Shown here one piece after another: positions 19,778-27,866 of a stretch of DNA of 64,000 nt. The stretch lies in NCBI RefSeq assembly GCF_008370325.1, contig NZ_VNIP01000001.1:310001-374000 (forward strand), read 5' to 3'. This DNA is from Martinezella tropici (lineage in GTDB: Bacteria > Pseudomonadota > Alphaproteobacteria > Rhizobiales > Rhizobiaceae). The notes beneath the pieces were generated by a model. That model did not search any database, was not told where the DNA came from, and saw nothing but the letters and a program-made list of their open reading frames with translations. Each line of letters starts with the position of its first letter. Position 1 is the first letter of the stretch. The position numbers were made by a program, and so were the translations under genes.

Positions 19778-20269
19778 ATGGTTTCAAAACGTCTCTCACG
19801 GCTCGAAGGTCATCGCCGTAAGTTCATGGCGGTCATCGATGGCACGCCCGAATGCCAGCGCGCCGTCCATTATGCCGGCCGGCGCGCCAAGAATTCCAAT
19901 GGCGGCCTCGTCTTGCTCTATGTGATCCCTGAAGGCGACTTCCAGCAATGGCTTGGTGTCGAGGAGATCATGCGGGCGGAAGCGCGCGAGGAGGCCGAGT
20001 CGGCGACTGCAAAGGCAGCGCAGGCCGTCCGCGAAAATATCGGCATCGACTCGGAGATCGTCATTCGCGAGGGATCGGCCGTCGAGCAGATCAATGCGGT
20101 GATCGAGGATGACCGGGACATCGCGCTTCTCGTGCTTGCCGCCGGTTCGGCCAAGGAAGGCCCAGGCCCGCTCGTCTCGTCTATTGCCGGTCGCGCGGCC
20201 GCCTTTCCAATCCCGGTGACGGTGCTTCCGGATACGCTGAGCAACGAGGAAATTGACGCTCTCAGCTGA
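19778..20269 (+). CDS. universal stress protein (UspA) family
   Basis: A 163-residue single USP domain. The family features are visible: FMAVIDGTPECQRAVHYAGRRA at the start, LVLLYVIPE, and a late LLVLAAGSA...GPLVSSIAGRAAAFPIPVTVLP block corresponding to the nucleotide-binding G-2x-G-9x-G region, in a divergent form. The frame is open to 19742, but the ATG at 19778 is closer to relatives. It is monocistronic between repeats and the Nfu gene. Role probably in stress tolerance; ligand unknown. Confidence 0.85.
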   Translation: MVSKRLSRLEGHRRKFMAVIDGTPECQRAVHYAGRRAKNSNGGLVLLYVIPEGDFQQWLGVEEIMRAEAREEAESATAKAAQAVRENIGIDSEIVIREGSAVEQINAVIEDDRDIALLVLAAGSAKEGPGPLVSSIAGRAAAFPIPVTVLPDTLSNEEIDALS

Positions 20270-20301
20270 CAGACGCAGGGCATTTCTTGAGAAACATTCT
20301 C

Positions 20302-20330
20302 TTGAATAGAATGGCCAAAGAGCCTATTTT
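20302..20330 (+). promoter_or_regulatory. candidate sigma-70 promoter of the Nfu gene
   Basis: TTGAAT (20302-20307), a 17-base spacer and TATTTT (20325-20330) form a plausible -35/-10 pair with a start near 20337. A 6-bp inverted repeat CATTCT-N7-AGAATG (20295-20313) overlaps the -35 element. Confidence 0.45.
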
Positions 20331-20331
20331 C

Positions 20332-20348
20332 TTTTGAAATATTCTAAA
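20332..20348 (+). promoter_or_regulatory. ICE-box-like Irr operator
   Basis: TTTTGAA-ATA-TTCTAAA is an inverted repeat with one mismatch, resembling the iron-control element (TTTAGAA/TTCTAAA halves) bound by the heme-responsive regulator Irr in rhizobia. It covers the predicted transcription start of the Nfu gene, as expected for a repressor site. Confidence 0.5.
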
Positions 20349-20387
20349 GTCGGGACAGAGGCTTTCGCCCGCCGCATGGAGATCAAG

Positions 20388-20954
20388 ATGTTCATTCAGA
20401 CCGAAGCGACGCCGAACCCCGCGACCCTCAAGTTCCTGCCGGGCAAGGTGGTGATGGAAAGTGGCACGGCCGAATTCCGCAGTGCCGAGGAGGCCGAGGC
20501 TTCGCCGCTTGCCGCCCGCCTCTTCGAGATCCCGGGCGTAACCGGCGTTTATTTCGGCTACGACTTCATCTCTGTTTCCAAGGAAAGTCAGGAATGGCAG
20601 CATCTGAAGCCGGCCATCCTCGGTTCGATCATGGAGCATTTCATGTCCGGCAAGCCGGTTATGGGCTCTTCCTCGGTGTCTTCGGAAGTACAGGATGCCG
20701 GCGGCGAATTCTTCGATGAGGGCGATGAGGCGATCGTGCTGACCATCAAGGAACTGCTGGATACGCGCGTGCGCCCGGCCGTTGCCCAGGATGGCGGCGA
20801 CATTACCTTCCGCGGTTTCCGCGACGGCAAGGTCTACTTGAACATGAAGGGGTCCTGCGCCGGCTGCCCGTCTTCCACGGCAACGCTGAAGCATGGCGTG
20901 CAGAACCTGCTGCGCCATTTCGTCCCGGAAGTGCAGGAAGTCGAAGCCGTCTAA
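20388..20954 (+). CDS. Nfu-type iron-sulfur cluster scaffold/carrier
   Basis: A 188-residue protein with an N-terminal Nfu_N domain (FIQTEATPNPATLKFLPG at the start) and a C-terminal NifU-like domain whose CxxC (GSCAGCPSS, near residues 153-156) holds a transferable Fe-S cluster. It would deliver clusters to apo-enzymes such as MiaB, encoded 2.6 kb away. ATG 20388 follows a GGAG site; an earlier in-frame ATG at 20334 lies inside the candidate Irr site and is unlikely. A similar rhizobial gene has been described as an Irr target (fssA), which I recall but cannot check. Confidence 0.92.
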   Translation: MFIQTEATPNPATLKFLPGKVVMESGTAEFRSAEEAEASPLAARLFEIPGVTGVYFGYDFISVSKESQEWQHLKPAILGSIMEHFMSGKPVMGSSSVSSEVQDAGGEFFDEGDEAIVLTIKELLDTRVRPAVAQDGGDITFRGFRDGKVYLNMKGSCAGCPSSTATLKHGVQNLLRHFVPEVQEVEAV

Positions 20955-20978
20955 TCCCGGCCTAGCGGAAAAATTGAC

Positions 20979-21635
20979 ATGATCGTACTGGCGCTCGACA
21001 CGGCAGGTGTGGATTGCGCTGCCGCTGTGTATGATAGCGGCAGTGATTCTGTGATGGGGGAGGTCACGGAAACGATCGGACGGGGGCATGCCGAGCATCT
21101 GATGCACGTTGTCGACCAGGCGCTGGCGAAAGCCGGCACGGCGCTTTCGGCGATCGAGCGTATCGTTGTAACGGTCGGCCCCGGTTCCTTCACCGGCATC
21201 CGCATCGGCGTCGCAGCCGCTCGCGGTTTTGCACTCTCCCTCGATGTTCCAGCCGTCGGCGTCACGACCCTCGAGGTCATGGCGGCGACTGCCGGAGCAC
21301 AGAATCCGGGCAAGTCGGTTCTGGCTGCCATCGACGCCAAGCGCGAGGAGATCTATCTCCAGAGCTTCGATGCCGATAGCAACCCGCTGGACGAGGCCCG
21401 GGCCGTGACGATCGACGAAGCGCGGGCGATTGCCAGCGCCTTCGACGGCATTGTCACCGGCACGGCTGTCGCCCGGTTGAGCGATGCGCCGCCGGCGGAG
21501 CGGCCAGACGCATTTCCGATTGCCGTCGTCGCCCGGCTGGGCGCTGGCAAGCCTGCCGGCGAAAAGCCGAAGCCGCTTTATCTTCGCGGACCCGATGCCA
21601 GACCGCAGGCCGGATACGCAGTTGCCAGGCAATAG
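20979..21635 (+). CDS. tsaB: tRNA threonylcarbamoyladenosine biosynthesis protein TsaB
   Basis: A 218-residue ASKHA-fold protein that partners TsaD and TsaE in forming t6A37 on tRNAs. The opening LALDTAGVDCAAAV, the HAEHLM helix and VTVGPGSFTGIRIGVAAARGF are the family signature. It is followed after 2 bases by rimI, the usual tsaB-rimI pairing. The C-terminal region is shorter than in E. coli and typical for alphaproteobacteria. Confidence 0.95.
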   Translation: MIVLALDTAGVDCAAAVYDSGSDSVMGEVTETIGRGHAEHLMHVVDQALAKAGTALSAIERIVVTVGPGSFTGIRIGVAAARGFALSLDVPAVGVTTLEVMAATAGAQNPGKSVLAAIDAKREEIYLQSFDADSNPLDEARAVTIDEARAIASAFDGIVTGTAVARLSDAPPAERPDAFPIAVVARLGAGKPAGEKPKPLYLRGPDARPQAGYAVARQ

Positions 21636-21637
21636 AT

Positions 21638-22132
21638 ATGCTCGAATCCTACCTGACCTTGAAAGCCGAATACGAAATCGTCCCGATGGAGCTGAAGGAT
21701 TGCGCCGAGGTGGCGCTCCTGCATGGCGAACGGTTCCCGCGGGTCTGGGACGAGAGTGAATTTCAGAGCCTCCTCGGGCAGGAAACGACCTTCGGTTTCG
21801 TCGCCCGCCAGACCAACGCCATCCTGAAAAAGGCGCTTCCCGGCTTCGTGCTGGCGCGGCATGTGGCGGGCGAGGGCGAAATCCTGACGATCGCCGTCAA
21901 CGCCAAGCTCGGACGCTCCGGCCTCGGCTGGAGGCTGATGCAGGCCGCCCTTCGTGAAGCCCGCAGTCGCGGCGGCGAAACCATGTTCCTGGAGGTCGAC
22001 GGCGGCAATCAGGCGGCGCTCGGCCTCTATCGCAAGCTCGGTTTCGAGACCGTCGGTGAGCGTAAGGCCTACTATGTCGGCGAAAACGGCCAGAAATCGA
22101 CGGCGCTTGTCATGCGCCGCGTTCTTCGCTAG
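21638..22132 (+). CDS. rimI: ribosomal-protein-alanine N-acetyltransferase (RimI-like)
   Basis: A 164-residue GNAT acetyltransferase. The acetyl-CoA binding segment is seen in GRSGLGWRLMQAALREA (near residues 88-104), followed by the conserved LEVDGGNQAALGLYRKLGFETVGERKAYY. By family and by its position 2 bases after tsaB it most likely acetylates the N-terminal alanine of ribosomal protein S18. The N-terminal ~25 residues are longer than in E. coli RimI. Confidence 0.9.
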   Translation: MLESYLTLKAEYEIVPMELKDCAEVALLHGERFPRVWDESEFQSLLGQETTFGFVARQTNAILKKALPGFVLARHVAGEGEILTIAVNAKLGRSGLGWRLMQAALREARSRGGETMFLEVDGGNQAALGLYRKLGFETVGERKAYYVGENGQKSTALVMRRVLR

Positions 22133-22212
22133 AGCATTTTGCAGCCAGGTGGCATCACCTGGCGCCGCACAAATGCAGCAAAACAAATAGATAGAGCGGC
22201 ATCGGCGCTCTG
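22132..22212 (+). repeat. bipartite palindromic intergenic repeat
   Basis: The first module contains CCAGGTG-GCAT-CACCTGG nested in ATTTTGC...GCAAAAC; the second module is AGAGCG-GCATCGG-CGCTCT (near 22193-22212). This two-hairpin design with an A-rich linker is shared with the elements at 7538, 49229 and 50336, although the first stem differs in sequence. Confidence 0.65.
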
Positions 22213-22252
22213 GTCCCTTGCCACAGTCCAAATCGACCGAAGACAGAGATTG

Positions 22253-22681
22253 ATGGAAGACGCCGTAAAATCCCTGGAGGAGCTTTGCGCCGAGCGCGGC
22301 ATGCGCATGACAGAGCAGCGCCGGATCATTGCGCGCATCATCGAGAGTTCCGGGGATCACCCCGATGTCGAAGAGCTCTACCGGCGGTCGGTCGAGGTGG
22401 ATGCGAAAATCTCGATTTCCACGGTCTATCGCACCGTCAAGCTGTTCGAAGATGCCGGCCTTCTTGCCCGCCATGATTTTCGCGATGGGCGGTCCCGTTA
22501 CGAGACCGTGCCGGAAGAGCATCATGACCATCTGATCGACCTGAAGAGCGGCAAGGTGATCGAATTCCACTCACCGGAGATCGAGGCGCTGCAGGAGCGT
22601 ATTGCCCGCGAACACGGCTTTAAACTCGTCGACCACCGGCTGGAGCTTTACGGCATCCCGCTGAAGAAGGACGAAGGTTGA
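22253..22681 (+). CDS. mur: Fur-family metal regulator, likely Mur (manganese-responsive)
   Basis: A 142-residue winged-helix Fur protein. The DNA-binding domain covers residues 10-85 (RMTEQRRIIARII, ISISTVYRTVKLFEDAGL) and the metal-sensing region has EEHHDHLIDLKSG (near 90). The CxxC pairs that hold structural zinc in enteric Fur are absent, as in rhizobial Mur, which represses manganese uptake in place of a classical Fur role. The frame extends upstream to 22139 through repeat sequence; ATG 22253 is the sensible start. It is followed by olsA after 30 bases. Confidence 0.88.
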   Translation: MEDAVKSLEELCAERGMRMTEQRRIIARIIESSGDHPDVEELYRRSVEVDAKISISTVYRTVKLFEDAGLLARHDFRDGRSRYETVPEEHHDHLIDLKSGKVIEFHSPEIEALQERIAREHGFKLVDHRLELYGIPLKKDEG

Positions 22682-22711
22682 CGTGAAGGCTTTCATGCAG
22701 GAGCGAATGAT

Positions 22712-23509
22712 TTGGTGACCTGGCTGCGCATCGGCTGTGCGGCCGTGGTCATTGGCGTCGTCAGCGCCGTGATGCTGCCGCTGCAGATCCTCTGCCTGCG
22801 CTTCGATTGGAAGCTCAGGCGCTATCTGCCGCGCTATTGGCATCGCATCGTCTGCTACTGGCTTGGCGTGCGCATCCATGTGGTCGGCAAGATGGAGACG
22901 AGCCGGCCGTTGATGCTGGCGTCCAACCATTCGTCCTGGCTCGATATCCTCGTCCTCTCGGCGGTGGCCGACGTTGCCTTCATCGCCAAGTCGGAAGTGC
23001 GGGATTGGCCGATTTTCGGCCTGTTCGCGCAGTGGCAGAAGAGCGTGTTCGTCGAGCGCGAGCAGAAGCGCAAGACCGGCGAGCAGGTGAACGAGATCGC
23101 CGACCGTATGGCCGATGGCGAAATCATGGTGCTGTTTCCGGAGGGAACCACATCGGACGGCAATCGGTTACTCGAGGTCAAGTCCTCGCTGTTCGGCGCC
23201 GCCGCCGCGGCGCTGCCGAAGGCGCCGGATGCCGTCGTGCATGTCCAGCCGGTCGCGGTCGCCTATACCCGCGTCCATGGCACGGCCATGGGCCGCTATT
23301 ACCGCCCGCTGACGGCATGGCCCGGCGATATCGAGCTCGTGCCGCACCTGAAGGGCATCGTCCAGTGCGGCGCCATCGATGTCGATGTCTGCTTCGGCCA
23401 AGCGGTCGATTATCGCGCCGGCACCAACCGCAAGGAAGTCAGCGCCACCATTGCGCGGCGCATCCGAGCGATGCTCGCCAGCCGGCTGCTGGGCCGCGAG
23501 ATCGCCTGA
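22712..23509 (+). CDS. olsA: lyso-ornithine lipid O-acyltransferase (PlsC family)
   Basis: A 265-residue membrane-associated acyltransferase with an N-terminal hydrophobic anchor (CAAVVIGVVSAVMLPLQI). The acyltransferase motif I, NHSSWLD, is near residue 71 and motif III, FPEGTTSDG, near 143. It acylates the hydroxyl of lyso-ornithine lipid made by OlsB. The next gene is miaB, as at the Sinorhizobium olsA locus, which supports olsA over the 1-acylglycerol-phosphate acyltransferase plsC. The start is TTG 22712 or GTG 22715, placed by an AGGAG site at 22699; no ATG fits. Confidence 0.85.
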   Translation: MVTWLRIGCAAVVIGVVSAVMLPLQILCLRFDWKLRRYLPRYWHRIVCYWLGVRIHVVGKMETSRPLMLASNHSSWLDILVLSAVADVAFIAKSEVRDWPIFGLFAQWQKSVFVEREQKRKTGEQVNEIADRMADGEIMVLFPEGTTSDGNRLLEVKSSLFGAAAAALPKAPDAVVHVQPVAVAYTRVHGTAMGRYYRPLTAWPGDIELVPHLKGIVQCGAIDVDVCFGQAVDYRAGTNRKEVSATIARRIRAMLASRLLGREIA

Positions 23510-23569
23510 TTTCCAGGTGATTCCAACTTTTCCATTTTCTCCGAAAGCAAAAGCCACTACATAGCGGCC

Positions 23570-24982
23570 ATGACCAAGGACAGCCTGACCCTCGACGCCC
23601 CGATGGCCGACGCTTTGCAGCTCGGTTCCCGCGACGGCTCCAACAGCCGCAAGGTCTTCATCAAGACCTACGGCTGCCAGATGAATGTCTATGATTCCAC
23701 GCGGATGAGCGATGCGCTTTCCCGCGACGGCTATGAGCCGACCGAGGACATGGAAGAGGCCGATCTTGTCCTGCTGAACACCTGTCATATCCGCGAGAAG
23801 GCGGCCGAAAAGGTCTATTCCGCGCTCGGCCGCCTGCGCGAGATGAAGAAGCGCAAGGCAGCCGACGGCCGCGAGATGATGATTGGCGTCACCGGTTGCG
23901 TTGCACAAGCCGAGGGCGAGGAAATCCTGCGCCGCGCGCCTGCCGTGGATGTCGTCATCGGTCCGCAGACCTATCATCGCCTGCCCGACGCGCTTCGCCG
24001 CGCCAAGGAAGGCCAGCGCGTCGTCGACACCGAATATGCGATCGAGGACAAGTTCGAGCATCTGCCGATCGCTGAAAAGACGAAGATCCGCGCCCGCGGC
24101 GTCACCGCCTTCCTGACGGTGCAGGAAGGATGCGACAAGTTCTGCACCTTCTGTGTCGTGCCTTATACCCGCGGCTCCGAGGTCTCCCGCCCGGTCTCGC
24201 AGATCGTCGAGGAAGCCGAGAAGCTGGTCGATGGCGGCGTGCGCGAGATCACGCTGCTCGGCCAGAACGTCAATGCCTGGCATGGCGCTGGCCCGAACGG
24301 CGAAGCCTGGAGCCTCGGCGATCTCCTCTATCGGCTGTCGGAGATTCCCGGCCTCGCACGACTTCGTTATACCACCAGCCACCCGCGCGACATGGACGAT
24401 CGCCTGATTGGCGCGCATCGCGACCTGCGCACGCTGATGCCCTACCTGCATCTGCCCGTTCAGGCCGGCTCGGATCGCATCCTGAAAGCCATGAACCGGC
24501 GGCATACGGCCGTAGAATACCTCGCGCTCATCAAGAAGATCCGCGCCGCACGCCCCGATATCGCCCTGTCAGGCGATTTCATCGTCGGCTTCCCGGGGGA
24601 GACAGACCAGGATTTTGAGGATACATTGAGACTGATCGAGGAGGTGAATTATGCACAGGCCTTCTCGTTCAAATATTCCACGCGGCCGGGTACGCCCGGT
24701 GCGGAGTTGAAGGACCAGGTGCCCGAAGAGGTCAAAACCGAACGACTGGAGCGTTTGCAGGCATTGTTGCTGAAGCAGCAGCATGCTTTTGCCGAGGCTT
24801 GCGTGGGCAAAACAGTGGATATCCTTCTGGAAAAGCCGGGCCGGATGCCGGGCCAGTTGATTGGACGCTCTCCGTGGCTGCAATCTGTGAATGTTGATGC
24901 AAAAGCATCGCAAATCGGTGACATTATAAACGTACGAATCACCGGAACCAGCACCAACAGCCTTTTTGCTGAATTGCTCTAG
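23570..24982 (+). CDS. miaB: tRNA-2-methylthio-N6-dimethylallyladenosine synthase
   Basis: A 470-residue radical SAM methylthiotransferase acting on A37 of tRNAs that read UNN codons. The N-terminal UPF0004 domain has its three cysteines in [17 protein letters not shown] and VTGCVAQ. The radical SAM cluster is CDKFCTFC (near residues 188-195). A C-terminal TRAM domain ends the protein. It has two Fe-S clusters, linking it to the Nfu carrier upstream. It heads the miaB-phoH-ybeY-corC-lnt block. Confidence 0.97.
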   Translation: MTKDSLTLDAPMADALQLGSRDGSNSRKVFIKTYGCQMNVYDSTRMSDALSRDGYEPTEDMEEADLVLLNTCHIREKAAEKVYSALGRLREMKKRKAADGREMMIGVTGCVAQAEGEEILRRAPAVDVVIGPQTYHRLPDALRRAKEGQRVVDTEYAIEDKFEHLPIAEKTKIRARGVTAFLTVQEGCDKFCTFCVVPYTRGSEVSRPVSQIVEEAEKLVDGGVREITLLGQNVNAWHGAGPNGEAWSLGDLLYRLSEIPGLARLRYTTSHPRDMDDRLIGAHRDLRTLMPYLHLPVQAGSDRILKAMNRRHTAVEYLALIKKIRAARPDIALSGDFIVGFPGETDQDFEDTLRLIEEVNYAQAFSFKYSTRPGTPGAELKDQVPEEVKTERLERLQALLLKQQHAFAEACVGKTVDILLEKPGRMPGQLIGRSPWLQSVNVDAKASQIGDIINVRITGTSTNSLFAELL

Positions 24983-25012
24983 GTTCCGGACGGGCACAAG
25001 GAGCCGCACCGC

Positions 25013-26065
25013 TTGAACGGACAGGAATTGGTTTCTTCTTCATCGCGCCAGCCCCGCACCGCGAGCGACGCCAATCACTTCACCCTGACGTTCGAGAATA
25101 ATCGGTTCGCCAGCGAACTTTTCGGGCAATTCGACCAGAATTTGAAGCTGCTCGAGGAGCGGCTCGGCATCGACGCCCGCGCCCGCGGCAATTCCGTCGT
25201 CATAGCAGGTGATGTGCTCGCCACCAATCAGGCGCGCCGCACGCTCGATTACCTCTATGACAAGCTGCAAAAAGGCGGCAATGTGGAGCGTTCCGACGTG
25301 GAAGGGGCAATCCGCATGGCGGTTGCCGCCGACGATCAATTGACGCTGCCGACCATGGAGAGAAAAGCCAAGTTGACGATGGCGCAGATTTCGACGCGCA
25401 AGAAGACGATCATCGCTCGCACGCCGACCCAGGATGCCTATATGCGGGCGCTGGAGCGTTCCGAGCTCGTCCTTGGCGTCGGCCCTGCCGGTACCGGCAA
25501 GACCTACCTCGCGGTTGCTCATGCCGCCCAGCTTCTGGAGCGCGGCGCAGTAGAAAAGATCATCCTGTCGCGCCCGGCCGTCGAGGCCGGCGAGCGCTTG
25601 GGCTTCCTGCCCGGCGACATGAAGGAAAAGGTCGATCCCTATCTGCGTCCGCTTTACGACGCGCTCTACGATATGATGCCGGGCGATAAGGTCGAGCGTG
25701 CCATCACCGCAGGCGTCATCGAAATCGCGCCGCTCGCCTTCATGCGCGGTCGCACGCTCGCCAATGCCGCCGTCATCCTCGACGAGGCGCAGAACACGAC
25801 ATCCATGCAGATGAAAATGTTTCTGACCCGTCTCGGCGAGAATTCGCGGATGATCGTGACGGGCGATCCAAGCCAGATCGACCTGCCGCGCGGCGTCAAG
25901 TCCGGTCTGGTGGAAGCGCTGCAGCTGTTGGACGGCGTCGAGGGCATCACAACAGTCCGCTTCAAGGATACGGACGTCGTCCGCCATCCGCTGGTGGCGC
26001 GCATCGTCCGGGCCTATGATTCCACCTATGCCGCAAAGGCAGAGGAAAGCGATCCGCAGATCTGA
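25013..26065 (+). CDS. phoH: PhoH-like ATPase
   Basis: A 350-residue cytoplasmic P-loop NTPase of the PhoH/YbeZ group. A KH-like N-terminal region (about 20-110) precedes the ATPase domain with Walker A GPAGTGKT near residue 157 and Walker B VILDEAQNTT near 255. It is found next to ybeY, with which it is thought to work in rRNA processing. The start is a TTG at 25013 with AGGAG 9 bases upstream; no upstream ATG is available. Confidence 0.93.
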   Translation: MNGQELVSSSSRQPRTASDANHFTLTFENNRFASELFGQFDQNLKLLEERLGIDARARGNSVVIAGDVLATNQARRTLDYLYDKLQKGGNVERSDVEGAIRMAVAADDQLTLPTMERKAKLTMAQISTRKKTIIARTPTQDAYMRALERSELVLGVGPAGTGKTYLAVAHAAQLLERGAVEKIILSRPAVEAGERLGFLPGDMKEKVDPYLRPLYDALYDMMPGDKVERAITAGVIEIAPLAFMRGRTLANAAVILDEAQNTTSMQMKMFLTRLGENSRMIVTGDPSQIDLPRGVKSGLVEALQLLDGVEGITTVRFKDTDVVRHPLVARIVRAYDSTYAAKAEESDPQI

Positions 26066-26083
26066 TCTGCGGTGCGAAAGCTC

Positions 26084-26590
26084 ATGGCCGAACTCGATAT
26101 ACAGATCAGCGTGGAGGAGGGCGAATGGCCCTCCGAAGAGCTATTGCAGTCGCTTGCCGAGCGCGTGATGGGCGAAGCTGCGAATTATCTCAAGAAACAC
26201 GAAAAGCAGCCATTTCCAAAAATGGCGCCCGAATTGTCGCTGGTCTTTACTGACGACGCCTCGATCCGCGAGATCAATGCGGAATGGCGTTCGCAGGACA
26301 AGGCGACGAATGTGTTGTCCTTCCCGGCCTTCCCGCTGCAGCCCGGCGGTAAGCCCGGTCCGATGCTGGGCGATATCATCATCGCCAGGGAGACGGTGGA
26401 GCGCGAGGCGATCGATCTCGAAAAGAGTTTCGACGACCATCTGACGCATTTGATGGTGCATGGTTTCTTGCATCTCTTCGGCTACGACCATATGAATAAT
26501 AGCGAAGCTGAAAGAATGGAGGGGCTGGAGACTCGCATTTTGGCGAAGCTTGGCCTATCTGATCCCTATGCGGGACAAGACCCCATTTGA
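26084..26590 (+). CDS. ybeY: endoribonuclease YbeY, 16S rRNA maturation factor
   Basis: A 168-residue single-strand endoribonuclease needed for 16S rRNA 3' maturation and ribosome quality control. The zinc-binding signature [11 protein letters not shown] is intact near residue 125, with the conserved [13 protein letters not shown] and LGDIIIA blocks before it. A GTG at 26072 is an alternative start four codons earlier. It sits 18 bases after phoH and 25 bases before the CBS protein, likely one operon. Confidence 0.95.
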   Translation: MAELDIQISVEEGEWPSEELLQSLAERVMGEAANYLKKHEKQPFPKMAPELSLVFTDDASIREINAEWRSQDKATNVLSFPAFPLQPGGKPGPMLGDIIIARETVEREAIDLEKSFDDHLTHLMVHGFLHLFGYDHMNNSEAERMEGLETRILAKLGLSDPYAGQDPI

Positions 26591-26615
26591 TCTGAACCCT
26601 GTCTGACCAGGAACA

Positions 26616-27788
26616 ATGAGCGACTTTACGACAAGATCGGCCCCTGAGGCCAAAGACGGAGCCGAAGCAGCCTCCTCCGACGAGGTAGGCAGTAGTAGCA
26701 ACGGCAAGCGATCCCATTCTTCATTCTGGGCACGTGCTGCACGCATCCTTCGCCCGCAGCAAGGCGCGGCGCGGTTGCGCGAGGACCTTGCCGACGCGTT
26801 GATGACCAATGCGGCCGACGATGATGCCTTTTCGCCCGATGAGCGCGCAATGTTGCACAACATCCTGCGCTTCCGCGAGGTGCGCGTCGAGGATGTCATG
26901 GTCCCGCGCGCCGACATCGAGGCAGTGGATCAGAATATCACCATAGGCGAGCTGATGATCCTCTTCGAGGAAAGCGGCCGCTCGCGCATGCCTGTCTATG
27001 CCGACACGCTGGATGATCCGCGCGGCATGGTGCATATCCGCGACCTCCTCTCCTATGTCGCCAAGCAAGCCCGCAACAAGCGCCGCGGCGGCAGCGCCAA
27101 GGCGTCAGCCGTCGTAACGGGTACGCCTCCGGCCGAAAAGCCGGCGCGCGCGGCCAAGCCGAATTTCGATCTTTCGCGCGTCGATCTGCAGAAGACGCTG
27201 GCCGAGGCCGGCATCATCCGCAAGATCCTGTTCGTACCGCCCTCGATGCTCGCCTCCGATCTCCTGCGCCGCATGCAGGTCAACCGCACGCAGATGGCGC
27301 TCGTCATCGACGAGTACGGCGGCACGGACGGCCTGGCTTCGCATGAGGACATCGTGGAAATGGTCGTCGGCGACATCGACGATGAGCACGATGACGAAGA
27401 AGTGATGTTCAAGCGCGTCTCCGAGGACGTTTTCGTTGCCGATGCCCGCGTCGAGCTCGAGGAGATCGCCGCGGCGATCGGTTCGGATTTCGACATCGCC
27501 GAGCAGGTCGAAGAGGTGGACACGCTCGGCGGCGTGATCTTCTCAGCACTTGGCCGCATTCCGGTGCGTGGCGAAGTGGTACAGGCGCTTCCGGGCTTTG
27601 AATTCCACATTCTCGATGCCGATCCCCGCCGCATCAAGCGGGTTCGCATCACGCGGAAACGTCATGCCGCTCGCCGCCGGCCGACCGTCAAGCTGGAAGG
27701 CGAGGCAGGTGTGCCCGAGCGCGATTTGCCGGCACCGGAAGCGATCGCCGAGGAACCGCCGACCGAGCGCAACGCCGCCGGCCAATAA
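26616..27788 (+). CDS. CBS-pair / CorC-HlyC domain protein (TlyC-like)
   Basis: A 390-residue protein with two CBS domains (around residues 85-150 and 190-250) and a C-terminal CorC/HlyC transporter-associated domain (about 265-345). There is no membrane DUF21 domain. An Ala/Lys-rich insert (about residues 150-180) separates the two CBS motifs and makes the protein longer than E. coli CorC. The family is linked to magnesium/cobalt homeostasis or, historically, named hemolysin; the function here is uncertain. The ybeY-corC-lnt order is widely conserved. Confidence 0.9.
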   Translation: MSDFTTRSAPEAKDGAEAASSDEVGSSSNGKRSHSSFWARAARILRPQQGAARLREDLADALMTNAADDDAFSPDERAMLHNILRFREVRVEDVMVPRADIEAVDQNITIGELMILFEESGRSRMPVYADTLDDPRGMVHIRDLLSYVAKQARNKRRGGSAKASAVVTGTPPAEKPARAAKPNFDLSRVDLQKTLAEAGIIRKILFVPPSMLASDLLRRMQVNRTQMALVIDEYGGTDGLASHEDIVEMVVGDIDDEHDDEEVMFKRVSEDVFVADARVELEEIAAAIGSDFDIAEQVEEVDTLGGVIFSALGRIPVRGEVVQALPGFEFHILDADPRRIKRVRITRKRHAARRRPTVKLEGEAGVPERDLPAPEAIAEEPPTERNAAGQ

Positions 27789-27866
27789 ATGGCGCGAGAG
27801 CGGGACAAATCGCTCCATTTTTGAAAGACTGCGGCCAGTTGATTCGCGGTTGAACGGAGCTGGCGC

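Noticed and set aside
23522-23569. Terminator between olsA and miaB.
   Set aside because: The T-rich stretch has no stable stem before it; the 60-base gap is probably read through or holds a miaB promoter.
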